64,000 nucleotides of DNA from Dryocola sp032000125. Lineage in GTDB: Bacteria > Pseudomonadota > Gammaproteobacteria > Enterobacterales > Enterobacteriaceae. Position numbers and translations under genes: made by a program. Shown here piece after piece: positions 26,422 through 34,465 of this stretch (positions are counted from its first letter, which is position 1; each line of letters begins with the position of its first letter). The notes beneath the pieces are model-generated. The model saw nothing but the letters and a program-made list of their open reading frames with translations, did not search any database and was not told the DNA's origin. The stretch is taken from contig DAMALH010000011.1 of NCBI GenBank assembly GCA_032000125.1, positions 1 through 64,000 of the forward strand, given 5' to 3'.

Positions 26422-28539
26422 CTAGTTTCTGTTACGGGTGACTTTAATAACGTCCGGCATCACGCGGATTTTACGCATGATATTCGCCAGATGGATACGG
26501 TCGCGGGCCGTCAGGCGGATAAAGGCGCTGTAAACGCGGCCGTCTTTCTCTTCGGTATTCAGGCTTTGAATATTCGAACCCGCATTGTTCAGCGCGGCGG
26601 TAAGATTTGCCAGCGCGCCCTGGTGGTTAAACATATCCACCTTGATCTCGGTGATAAACTCCTGCTCCGCCTCTTTATCCCATTCTACGGCCATAAACTT
26701 CTCTGGCTCTTTCTGGTAGCCGCGGATGTTTCGACAGGATTCATGGTGGATAACCAGGCCTTTACCGGGGCTGACGTGAGCCACAATCGGATCGCCAGGA
26801 ATAGGACGACAGCATTTCGCGAAGGTAATCAGCACGCCGTCTGCACCTTTAATCGGCAGATGGCTGTGCGGCAGCGCATTCGCCTGCGCTGGGGCTGAAG
26901 CCGGCGATTCTCCCTGCAGGTTCTTCGCGACCACCACGCTCATGGCATTGCCAAGGCCAATTTCCGCCAGCAAATCATCCAGCGAGGCGAGCTTCATGCG
27001 CTCAAGCTCACGCTGAATATTTTCCGGCGGCACTTCGGCCAGTTTACGGCTGCCGCCCAGGGCATGATTTAACAGGCGGCGGCCCAGGTTGACCGAATCG
27101 TCTCGTTTGAGGTTCTTCAACATCTGACGGATTTTGGCGCGAGCTTTGGAACTGACCACAAAGTTCAGCCATGCGGCGTTCGGGCGTGCGCCTGGCGCGG
27201 TGATTATCTCGATAGTCTGGCCGCTGGTAAGCGGCTGCGAGAGCGGATAGGGCTGGCGGTCCACACGGGCGCCTACACAGGCGTGGCCGATATCGGTATG
27301 TACCGCATAGGCGAAGTCCACGGGGGTCGCCCCGGCCGGGAGTTCGACAATACGCCCTTCCGGGGTGAAAACGTAAATCTCATCCGGGAAGAGATCGGAT
27401 TTTACGCTCTCGATAAATTCAAACGAGCTACCGGCGCTCTGCTGCAGTTCCAGCAGGCTTTGCATCCAGCGCTGGGCGCGGATTTGTGCGGTAGTGCTGC
27501 TCTCACCCTGCTCTTTATAAGCCCAGTGAGCGGCAACCCCCATCTCAGCCATCTGGTCCATGTCTTCGGTACGGATTTGCACTTCAACGGGCACACCGTG
27601 CGGGCCAATCATTGACGTGTGCAGGGACTGATAGCCGTTAGCCTTTGGAATGGCGATATAGTCTTTCACCCGCCCTGGACGCGGCTTATAGAGGCTATGC
27701 ATTTGCCCAAGAACGCGATAGCAGGTATCCATGTCATGCACGATTACGCGAAACGCGTAGATATCCATGATTGAGTGGAAACGCTGCTCTTTGAGCGTCA
27801 TTTTGCAGTAGATGGAGTAAAGGTGTTTTTCGCGGCCGCTAACGCGACACGGAATGCCCGCCTCCTGTAAACGCCCGTCGATCTCAGAGAGGATTTTCTG
27901 GATCATCTCTTTACGGTTACCGCGCGCCGCTTTAACCACTTCTTTGATGACGCGGTAGCGGTTCGGGTAAAGTGCTTCAAAGCCCAGCTCTTCCAGCTCG
28001 GTTTTCAGATGGTGAATACCAAGACGGTGGGCCAGCGGACTGTAGATCTCGAGGGTTTCGCGGGCGATGCGGCGGCGCTTGTCCGGACGCAACGACCCCA
28101 AAGTACGCATGTTGTGCGTGCGGTCAGCGAGTTTGATCAGAATGACGCGGATATCCTGCACCATCGCCATGATCATTTTGCGGAAGTTTTCGGCCTGCGC
28201 CTCTTTCTTATCGCGGAACTTCAGTTTATCCAACTTAGAAACCCCCTCCACCAGCTCGGCAACGCTTTTGCCAAAAAGCTGCTCCATATCCTGGTAGGTG
28301 GCAGGGGTGTCTTCAATCACGTCATGCAGTAGCGCTGCCATTAGCGTTTCGTAGTCGAGTTTCATCTCGGCCAGAATGCAGGCGACGGCTACAGGATGGG
28401 TGATATAGGGTTCACCGCTTGAACGTGCTTGTCCCTCGTGAGCATCACGCGCGACAAGATAGGCTTGCCGGAGGCGCTTTATTTGCTCCTCGGGCAAGTA
28501 TTGTTGAATCAGTTGATTCAGGCTTTCAAACAGATACAA
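26422..28539 (-). CDS. spoT: Bifunctional (p)ppGpp synthetase/hydrolase SpoT
   Basis: SpoT hydrolyses and weakly synthesises the alarmone (p)ppGpp. The HD hydrolase domain (about 20-180; HPVAVA, LLHDVIEDT, LADRTHNMRT) is followed by the synthetase domain, TGS domain and C-terminal ACT domain. The hydrolase motif is intact, as needed for viability in RelA-bearing bacteria. Length 705, close to the 702 of E. coli. It follows rpoZ after a short gap and precedes trmH by four bases. Confidence 0.98.
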   Translation of the reverse strand: MYLFESLNQLIQQYLPEEQIKRLRQAYLVARDAHEGQARSSGEPYITHPVAVACILAEMKLDYETLMAALLHDVIEDTPATYQDMEQLFGKSVAELVEGVSKLDKLKFRDKKEAQAENFRKMIMAMVQDIRVILIKLADRTHNMRTLGSLRPDKRRRIARETLEIYSPLAHRLGIHHLKTELEELGFEALYPNRYRVIKEVVKAARGNRKEMIQKILSEIDGRLQEAGIPCRVSGREKHLYSIYCKMTLKEQRFHSIMDIYAFRVIVHDMDTCYRVLGQMHSLYKPRPGRVKDYIAIPKANGYQSLHTSMIGPHGVPVEVQIRTEDMDQMAEMGVAAHWAYKEQGESSTTAQIRAQRWMQSLLELQQSAGSSFEFIESVKSDLFPDEIYVFTPEGRIVELPAGATPVDFAYAVHTDIGHACVGARVDRQPYPLSQPLTSGQTIEIITAPGARPNAAWLNFVVSSKARAKIRQMLKNLKRDDSVNLGRRLLNHALGGSRKLAEVPPENIQRELERMKLASLDDLLAEIGLGNAMSVVVAKNLQGESPASAPAQANALPHSHLPIKGADGVLITFAKCCRPIPGDPIVAHVSPGKGLVIHHESCRNIRGYQKEPEKFMAVEWDKEAEQEFITEIKVDMFNHQGALANLTAALNNAGSNIQSLNTEEKDGRVYSAFIRLTARDRIHLANIMRKIRVMPDVIKVTRNRN

Positions 28540-28558
28540 GGGCTACCCGCAGGGCTAA

Positions 28559-28834
28559 TTAACGACGACCTTCAGCAATAGCGGTAACGGCCTGCAGTTC
28601 TGCGGCTTCCTGCTCTTGCTGCTCCTGGCGATCACGAACATCGAGAATCTGGTTGGTGATCAACCCTTCTTCGATTTCGCGCAGTGCGATAACGGTCGTT
28701 TTATCGTTTTCTTCAGGTACCAGAGGATCTTTACCACCGATTTGCATCTGACGAGCGCGACGTGCGGCGACCAGTACCAGGTCAAAACGGTTACCAATTT
28801 TCTCTACAGCGTCCTGAACGGTTACGCGTGCCAT
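28559..28834 (-). CDS. rpoZ: RNA polymerase omega subunit
   Basis: The omega subunit binds beta-prime, helps RNA polymerase assembly and forms part of one ppGpp binding site. The 91-residue protein begins MARVTVQDAVEKIGNRFDLV and contains the conserved ARRARQ segment, as in E. coli. First gene of the rpoZ-spoT-trmH-recG group and about 50 bases after the gmk stop on the same strand, so gmk may read into it. Confidence 0.98.
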   Translation of the reverse strand: MARVTVQDAVEKIGNRFDLVLVAARRARQMQIGGKDPLVPEENDKTTVIALREIEEGLITNQILDVRDRQEQQEQEAAELQAVTAIAEGRR

Positions 28835-28887
28835 ATTTTAAAGCTCCACAGATGAAGAAATGACTGGGCATGATACTGAAACTGGGC

Positions 28888-29511
28888 TCAGTCTGCCAAT
28901 AGTTTGCTGATTAAAGCGTCATGTCGCGCTTTTTGGCGACCCATTCGCAGACGCTCGGCGCGAATAATAATCTTTAAATCTGACAGCGCGGTATCGAAAT
29001 CGTCATTAACGATAAGGTAATCATATTCCGCGTAATGGCTCATTTCTGCAACAGCTTGTTCCATACGCTTTGCGATAACGTCTTCGCTGTCTTGCCCGCG
29101 GCCACGCAGGCGGCGATCTAATTCATCTTTCGACGGCGGCAAAATAAAGATGCTGCGCGCATGCGGCATTTTAGTACGGATTTGCTGCGCGCCCTGCCAG
29201 TCGATATCGAGGAATACATCCACGCCGGTTGCCAGCACCTGCTCAATGGCATGGCGCGAGGTGCCGTAATAATTACCAAAGACTTCTGCGTGTTCGAGGA
29301 AAGCGTCTTCGGCAATCATCTGCCTGAATTCGTCCTTACTGACGAAGAAATAGTGTTCACCGTGGTTCTCACCGGGACGAACGCCACGAGTGGTATGGGA
29401 AACAGAAACCTGTGTGTCATACAGCGGTTGTGTTTTTAACAAAGCCTGAATGAGGCTGGATTTCCCCGCGCCACTTGGTGCGGAAACAATATAAAGCGTG
29501 CCTTGAGCCAT
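28888..29511 (-). CDS. gmk: Guanylate kinase
   Basis: Gmk phosphorylates GMP to GDP and is essential for guanine nucleotide synthesis. The P-loop SAPSGAGKSSL (about residues 9-19) and the GMP-binding SHTTRGVRPGE and HYFF regions are present. An in-frame ATG lies upstream, but the one at 29511 (MAQGTLYIVS) gives 207 residues, as in E. coli. It is divergent from ligB. Confidence 0.97.
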   Translation of the reverse strand: MAQGTLYIVSAPSGAGKSSLIQALLKTQPLYDTQVSVSHTTRGVRPGENHGEHYFFVSKDEFRQMIAEDAFLEHAEVFGNYYGTSRHAIEQVLATGVDVFLDIDWQGAQQIRTKMPHARSIFILPPSKDELDRRLRGRGQDSEDVIAKRMEQAVAEMSHYAEYDYLIVNDDFDTALSDLKIIIRAERLRMGRQKARHDALISKLLAD

Positions 29512-29766
29512 GGGTTCTAACTTATTCGGTAAGGATAAATGAAGAGCGTCTACTGGCCTATTATACACGTCGACACGGCAGCACGGAGAATTTGTCGTGT
29601 ACCCGACACGCTTTTCGGTAGTTTTGCGTAATGTTTTCCCGTCTTTACTTCCCGTTTCTGCAACGTTAGCGCTTTATCTGAAAATGCTTCGCATTGATTT
29701 AAATCCCACCTCGCGGTCGGCATCTGCCCGCGCTATATCTCATTGCGAACTGACAGGGAGAGAGTT

Positions 29767-31455
29767 ATGCAAGGGTTAATCAAACTGATTTTAATAGTGA
29801 GCATCCTGACAGGCGTTGCTTCAGCGTCTTGCCCGGTTTGGTCACCGCTGCAGGCAAGCCAGGAGATGAAAAAGCTGCAAACCCAGCTTAAACAGTGGGA
29901 CGAGGCCTATTATCGTGACGGGGAGAGTCGTATCAGCGATGCGGTATACGACAGCCTCCGTTCACGTTTAAATACGTGGCAGCGCTGTTATCAGCCTGCG
30001 ACAGCTCCCCAGCAGCCCACGCTTTCGACTAATGGAAAGACACCGCACCCCGTCGCCCATACAGGCGCTAAAAAACTGGCCGACGGCCCGGCGGTGGCGC
30101 GGTGGTTTGAAGGAAAATCCGATCTGTGGGTACAGCCGAAAGTTGATGGCGTGGCGATCACGCTGGTATACCGGCAAGGCAGGCTCTTCCGGCTTCTAAG
30201 CCGTGGCAACGGGCTGAAAGGCGAAGACTGGACGGCGAAAGCGGCGATGATAGATGCGATACCCAAAACCCTTTCTGGCCCGCTGGCCAATAGCGTTTTG
30301 CAGGGGGAGTTATTTTTAAAACGTCACCAGCACGTACAGAAAAATATGGGGGGAATGAACGCAAGGGGAAAAGTGGCAGGCGCTATGATGCGGCAGACGG
30401 CTGCCGACTTTTTAAATGATTTTGACGTGTTTATCTGGGCGTGGCCAGACGGACCGACAGACTTCAGGCAAAAACTGGAGACGCTGGACAAAGCGGGGTT
30501 TTCGCTTGTAAAAGCATGGTCAAAACCGGTTTCCTCCCTGGCTGATATCTCCTCTTTACGAAACCTGTGGTTTACCTCTTCCTTACCCTTTGTCACCGAC
30601 GGCGTTGTGATTCGTCAAGGAACAGAGCCTGCCGGGAAATTCTGGCAGCCGGGGCAGGCATCATGGCTTGCGGCCTGGAAGTATCCTCCGGCCCAGCAAT
30701 TCGCTGACGTAAAGGGGATACGTTTTACCGTGGGGCGTACCGGAAAGGTTGCCGTAGTGCTGGATCTGGAACCCTTACAACTCGACGATAAACAAATTAA
30801 ACGCGTCAATATAGGTTCGGTTAAACGCTGGCAAGAGCTGGATATTGCGCCGGGCGATCGGGTCATGGTGAGTCTTGCGGGACAGGGCATTCCAGTAATC
30901 GACGGGGTAGCCTGGCGCGTAAGCCTGCGAGATAAGCCGCAGCCGCCGTCCCGCTTAAACCACACGCCTTTAAGCTGTCTTTCTGTCACCGCGCAGTGCC
31001 GTGAACAATTCTTTGCCCGCCTCGTCTGGGCAAGCTCGCTGGATGTGCTGGACATTAAGGGCGTACGCAAAAGTACCTGGCAACAGCTCTACCAGGCATT
31101 CCATCTCGAACATATTTTTTCCTGGCTGCTGCTGAGCGCTGAAGATTTAGCCCGGATTAAAGGTATATCGCCCGCCCGTGGTATACAGCTCTGGCACCAG
31201 TTCTCCATGGCTCGTCAGCGGCCCTTTCATCGCTGGCTGATGGCCTTTGGGCTGCCTCTGCCAAAAGCAGCAATAAATGTGCTTTCAGATTCTCACTGGC
31301 GGCACCTGGTCTCCCGTGATGAATTGAGCTGGCAAGAACTGCCGGGCGTGGGGGCGGAGCGGGCGAAAAAACTGATAGCCTTTGTGAATTATCCGCAGAT
31401 CAAGGCCCTGGCTGTTTTCCTGGCGCAGCAGGGCATAAAAGGATTTGTTGATTAG
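29767..31455 (+). CDS. ligB: NAD-dependent DNA ligase LigB
   Basis: LigB is the second, smaller NAD-dependent ligase of enterobacteria; it lacks the zinc-finger and BRCT parts of LigA. The adenylation lysine is in QPKVDGVA (about residue 117), followed by the OB-fold (VGRTGK) and a helix-hairpin-helix tail (GVGAERAKKL). The N-terminus resembles a signal peptide ending SASC (about residues 1-22), also odd in E. coli LigB. I chose the ATG at 29767 after a GGGAGAGAG ribosome site. It converges on yicG with a 4-base overlap of stops. Confidence 0.93.
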   Translation: MQGLIKLILIVSILTGVASASCPVWSPLQASQEMKKLQTQLKQWDEAYYRDGESRISDAVYDSLRSRLNTWQRCYQPATAPQQPTLSTNGKTPHPVAHTGAKKLADGPAVARWFEGKSDLWVQPKVDGVAITLVYRQGRLFRLLSRGNGLKGEDWTAKAAMIDAIPKTLSGPLANSVLQGELFLKRHQHVQKNMGGMNARGKVAGAMMRQTAADFLNDFDVFIWAWPDGPTDFRQKLETLDKAGFSLVKAWSKPVSSLADISSLRNLWFTSSLPFVTDGVVIRQGTEPAGKFWQPGQASWLAAWKYPPAQQFADVKGIRFTVGRTGKVAVVLDLEPLQLDDKQIKRVNIGSVKRWQELDIAPGDRVMVSLAGQGIPVIDGVAWRVSLRDKPQPPSRLNHTPLSCLSVTAQCREQFFARLVWASSLDVLDIKGVRKSTWQQLYQAFHLEHIFSWLLLSAEDLARIKGISPARGIQLWHQFSMARQRPFHRWLMAFGLPLPKAAINVLSDSHWRHLVSRDELSWQELPGVGAERAKKLIAFVNYPQIKALAVFLAQQGIKGFVD

Positions 31456-32069
31456 TGGTCGGCGTGCTTGTAGTGAAAAACGGGCAAACCCAGACGCAGG
31501 CGCAACGCCAGTAAACGCGTGGCGAAACCAAAAATAAGCGTCGCAATCACCACGACATCGTGACTGGAGACATAGCGCTGCAACGCGATATACAACACAG
31601 CGGAGGCAAAGGCGATGCCAGCGTATAGCTCTTTCTGGAAAACTAACGGAATACGTTTGCAGAACATATCACGCAATACGCCGCCGAATACGCCCGTCAC
31701 TACCGCTGCGATAATTGCGATGACCGGGCCTTCTCCCATATCCAGTGCCGTTTGTGCGCCAATAATGGAAAATACCACCAGGCCCAGGGCATCCAGCACG
31801 AGAAAAAGCCGTCGCAGGTGGGGCATTACCGGGGCGACGACGGTGGTTATTATTGCTGCTACGGCGACAATCACCACATATTCAGGGTGTTTTACCCAGC
31901 CCAATGGATAGTGACCAAGCAGGATATCACGCACCGAACCCCCACCGAGCGCGGTAGCGGTAGCAATAATAATGACACCAAAGGTGTCCATACGGCGCCG
32001 ACCAGCCGCCAGCGCGCCGGTCATTGCTTCGGCGGTAATGCCGAGAAGATAAAGAATATGTAGCAGCAT
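31452..32069 (-). CDS. yicG: Inner membrane protein YicG (UPF0126, TRIC-like)
   Basis: A small polytopic protein with two repeated three-helix UPF0126 domains, each with a conserved glycine-rich stretch (ALGGGSVRDILLG, and GVFGGVLRDMF). The fold is related to trimeric intracellular cation channels; E. coli YicG has also been linked to glycine transport or sensitivity, and the physiological role is unsettled. Length 205, as in E. coli. It is the last backbone gene before the accessory region. Confidence 0.93.
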   Translation of the reverse strand: MLLHILYLLGITAEAMTGALAAGRRRMDTFGVIIIATATALGGGSVRDILLGHYPLGWVKHPEYVVIVAVAAIITTVVAPVMPHLRRLFLVLDALGLVVFSIIGAQTALDMGEGPVIAIIAAVVTGVFGGVLRDMFCKRIPLVFQKELYAGIAFASAVLYIALQRYVSSHDVVVIATLIFGFATRLLALRLRLGLPVFHYKHADH

Positions 32070-32412
32070 AAATACTCCCGGAGAAATCGCGCAAAGGGTA
32101 GCGTTTTGCGGGCCGTATCACGATTGAGATTTTCTAAACTGACTTTTTATCCATTAGTTTTATTTATTTGAAAATCTGCTGGAGAGTTAACCACACCAGA
32201 TAATATCCGACAGACAGATGAAGACTTTCCCCCGGTTAAACGGATATGAGTCAGCTGGTTAAAAATGAGTCTTACGTACAATAATTTTCGATATCCAAAT
32301 TGGCCCCCTTATCTACGTTTCATCCATTCGCCACCGGCGGCCGACAGCATATTTATGCTGGCGGAACGCCCTGGACGTTTTTGGGTGATCTCCGTTCATG
32401 AAGATAAGCAAC
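32070..32412. other. Boundary spacer between backbone and glycan operon
   Basis: This 343-base spacer holds no convincing gene. It contains the yicG promoter area and an imperfect hairpin at 32342-32363 (core arms CAGCAT / ATGCTG, one mismatch further out) that could terminate or stabilise the minus-strand glycan operon message, although no good T run follows. No tRNA, direct repeat or integrase is visible at this edge. In E. coli yicG is followed by other backbone genes, which are absent here. Confidence 0.5.
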
Positions 32413-33942
32413 TTACCCCTGAGAAGGATTAAGCTCTTTCAGGCGATAGACCAGTACGGTAAAAGGAGCGATACCTTTTGGTAGCGGTTTATCACCATAA
32501 ATGGTGCGAGCAATGGCATAGGCTTCCAGCTCAGCACCAGGACTGAGTAGCGGCAGCGCATCCCGTACTAATGGAGGCATATCATCATCTGCACTCAGCG
32601 TCAGTTGTGGAACATTACTGATTGTCCTGCCTGTCTCTGCGGTGGTTTCGGTCAACTGCAGGGTGTGAGTGCTCTGCTGTGCCTTGCCGGAGATGCCGGC
32701 CTTCACCCGGAAATAGGTGATGCCATCGGCGACTTTGACTGCTTTTCGCCCGGCACCCTTGCGGGCGATAAGGGCGTCGCTCTCCTTGATTTTCTGCACA
32801 ATATGCTGCTGCAGATCCCCTGAGAATGCTTTCCATGCGGCATCCATTTGCGGGCGTGTTATCCGCTGTTTCCCATTCAGTGCGTCTGTTAGCCCGGCGG
32901 TGATTAATGCCTTATCCAGTGCCATACCGACTTCCTGATAATGCAGCATCCGGTCGCGCATGGAATCAGCCATTGCCTGACCAATCATATAAGCCTGCTG
33001 TTGCGAGGAGTTATCCAGGGCCACTTCCGGGGAAGACTTAACACGTGTCTTTAATGTCTTCAGTTCAGTCTGCATGCTGTTCAGAGAGAGATTGAGCTGC
33101 TCCCTGTCTGCGCTGGCAGCCTGGAATTTTTTTTCTGTTGCTGCCAGCTGCGCGGTTTTCTCTTTCATCGCCGCCTGTACGGCGTCAAGCTGGTTTTGTA
33201 AGGAAGCCAGCTGGCTGTTTTCCTGACGCAGGGCGTCGCGACTTTTTTTCAGCGCCTGATTATTGGCAAGGGCCTGGGATAGCTGGCTTTGACTGGCATC
33301 AAGCGACTGCGTGATTTCGCTGAGCTTCTGTTCCATCTGCTGGCGCAGGGTTCGATCGTCAGCCTGTCTCTTTTGCAGATCATCATAGTTTGCCTGGGCC
33401 TGTGTGCCGGTAGTTTTCAGCGCTGCCAGCTGGCTGTTCAGCGCGGTGATTTGCTGCTGCGCCTGACTCAGCTTATTCGACAGCGCCGTTTTTTCCGCGA
33501 TATTGTCGCTTAGCGCATGCGCGGATTGTGCGGCTTTTTGCACAGACTGGAGGCACTGGTTACGGATGTCGGTTGCATTTTGCGCAGTCCGGGCCACAGC
33601 GTCTAATTTTTCACTTAGCTCTTTGAGCTGTTGTTTAAGCACCCGGTTCTCGTTGCGCAGTTTTTTTTCAGCGCCAGTCGTCGTATTGCCAATGTTTTTG
33701 AGAACCGAATTATCCGCAGCGCCGCCAGAGGGTGTTTTCTGCGCCACGAGTTCCTCCAGGCTGTAGGAGGTCTCCTCCTGTGCAAATAAACGGTCTGCCG
33801 GACTGGTTTCTGCCGGGCCGCTGTTATTGCTTTCCCCGGCAAACGTATTCAATGGCAGAAAACCGACGGCTGGTGCAGCTAAAAGTAAGCTGCCAACCAG
33901 AGAAGTTATAAAACGGCGCTGGTAAGGCTTTATATTACTCAT
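32413..33942 (-). CDS. Periplasmic coiled-coil protein with degenerate FKBP domain
   Basis: A 509-residue protein. An N-terminal signal-like segment (about 12-35) is followed by a linker rich in Ser, Pro and Glu, then a long heptad-rich coiled coil (about 91-303, mostly Gln, Leu, Ala, Lys). Residues about 312-395 resemble the N-terminal dimerisation domain of Mip/FkpA isomerases (SQQQAYMIGQAMADSM), and 400-505 resemble a worn FKBP fold ending TVLVYRLKEL; the W of the usual IPGW active-site segment is replaced. So a scaffold rather than an active prolyl isomerase is likely. Last gene of the glycan operon, overlapping the lipoprotein gene by 8 bases. Function unknown. Confidence 0.75.
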   Translation of the reverse strand: MSNIKPYQRRFITSLVGSLLLAAPAVGFLPLNTFAGESNNSGPAETSPADRLFAQEETSYSLEELVAQKTPSGGAADNSVLKNIGNTTTGAEKKLRNENRVLKQQLKELSEKLDAVARTAQNATDIRNQCLQSVQKAAQSAHALSDNIAEKTALSNKLSQAQQQITALNSQLAALKTTGTQAQANYDDLQKRQADDRTLRQQMEQKLSEITQSLDASQSQLSQALANNQALKKSRDALRQENSQLASLQNQLDAVQAAMKEKTAQLAATEKKFQAASADREQLNLSLNSMQTELKTLKTRVKSSPEVALDNSSQQQAYMIGQAMADSMRDRMLHYQEVGMALDKALITAGLTDALNGKQRITRPQMDAAWKAFSGDLQQHIVQKIKESDALIARKGAGRKAVKVADGITYFRVKAGISGKAQQSTHTLQLTETTAETGRTISNVPQLTLSADDDMPPLVRDALPLLSPGAELEAYAIARTIYGDKPLPKGIAPFTVLVYRLKELNPSQG

Positions 33943-34393
33943 TGACTTTCACCTGATTAATCAACGCCGTCGACAGATCTGCCCGGATGCGGTAACACAG
34001 ACTCGCGAGAGCGAATTGATACTTTGGCCTGACCAGGTTGTTAATATCGCTGCCAATGTCATGGGAAACAGCCAGGTAAGCCGCGCTCGATTGGCTGAGC
34101 TGAGTAAAAGCCTGCTGGTATTGTTTGTAGCGGTCCGGATTGTAGGTTTTTAACGCCTCCAGTTCGTGGCTACATTGGGCCAGTCGGTCCGCAGGCGGCG
34201 TGGCGAAGGCATTTTTATCATCGCTATTGCCTGCTTTTGCAGCCGCGGTGTCGGTGCTGGCGCTTTGCGTCATCACAGGTGCAGCCGGGAGTTTAGTGGG
34301 AGCAGCGCCATGCATACAGCCGCTCAGGCACAGCGCCAGGTTGGCAAGGATGATTGACCTGAGTCCCGTTGCGGTAAGTTTAGAGCAGAACAT
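33935..34393 (-). CDS. Lipoprotein of the glycan operon
   Basis: A 152-residue predicted lipoprotein with lipobox LSGC (Cys26). The residue after Cys is Met, not Asp, so outer-membrane sorting is expected. Residues about 28-66 are a flexible Ala/Pro/Ser/Thr stretch, the kind of low-complexity region that O-linked oligosaccharyltransferases modify. A helical C-terminal part with two more cysteines follows. It shares a PADRL-(F)-AQ motif with the coiled-coil protein encoded next. I recognise no family. Position and co-translation with the coiled-coil gene suggest the two act together at the cell surface. Confidence 0.75.
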   Translation of the reverse strand: MFCSKLTATGLRSIILANLALCLSGCMHGAAPTKLPAAPVMTQSASTDTAAAKAGNSDDKNAFATPPADRLAQCSHELEALKTYNPDRYKQYQQAFTQLSQSSAAYLAVSHDIGSDINNLVRPKYQFALASLCYRIRADLSTALINQVKVNE

Positions 34394-34465
34394 GTTGTAC
34401 CTTTTTCAATAAGTGAAACTGGTGGCGCAGAAAGCCATCGCTGCCTTTCACGGCAGTAAATGTGC

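Noticed and set aside
26491..26898. Frames opposite spoT and recG
   Set aside because: Shadows of conserved genes; no family features.
32070..32412. JUMPstart/ops element before the glycan operon
   Set aside because: No GGCGGTAG motif was found here or at 45004-45246, although ABC-type surface glycan loci sometimes have one.
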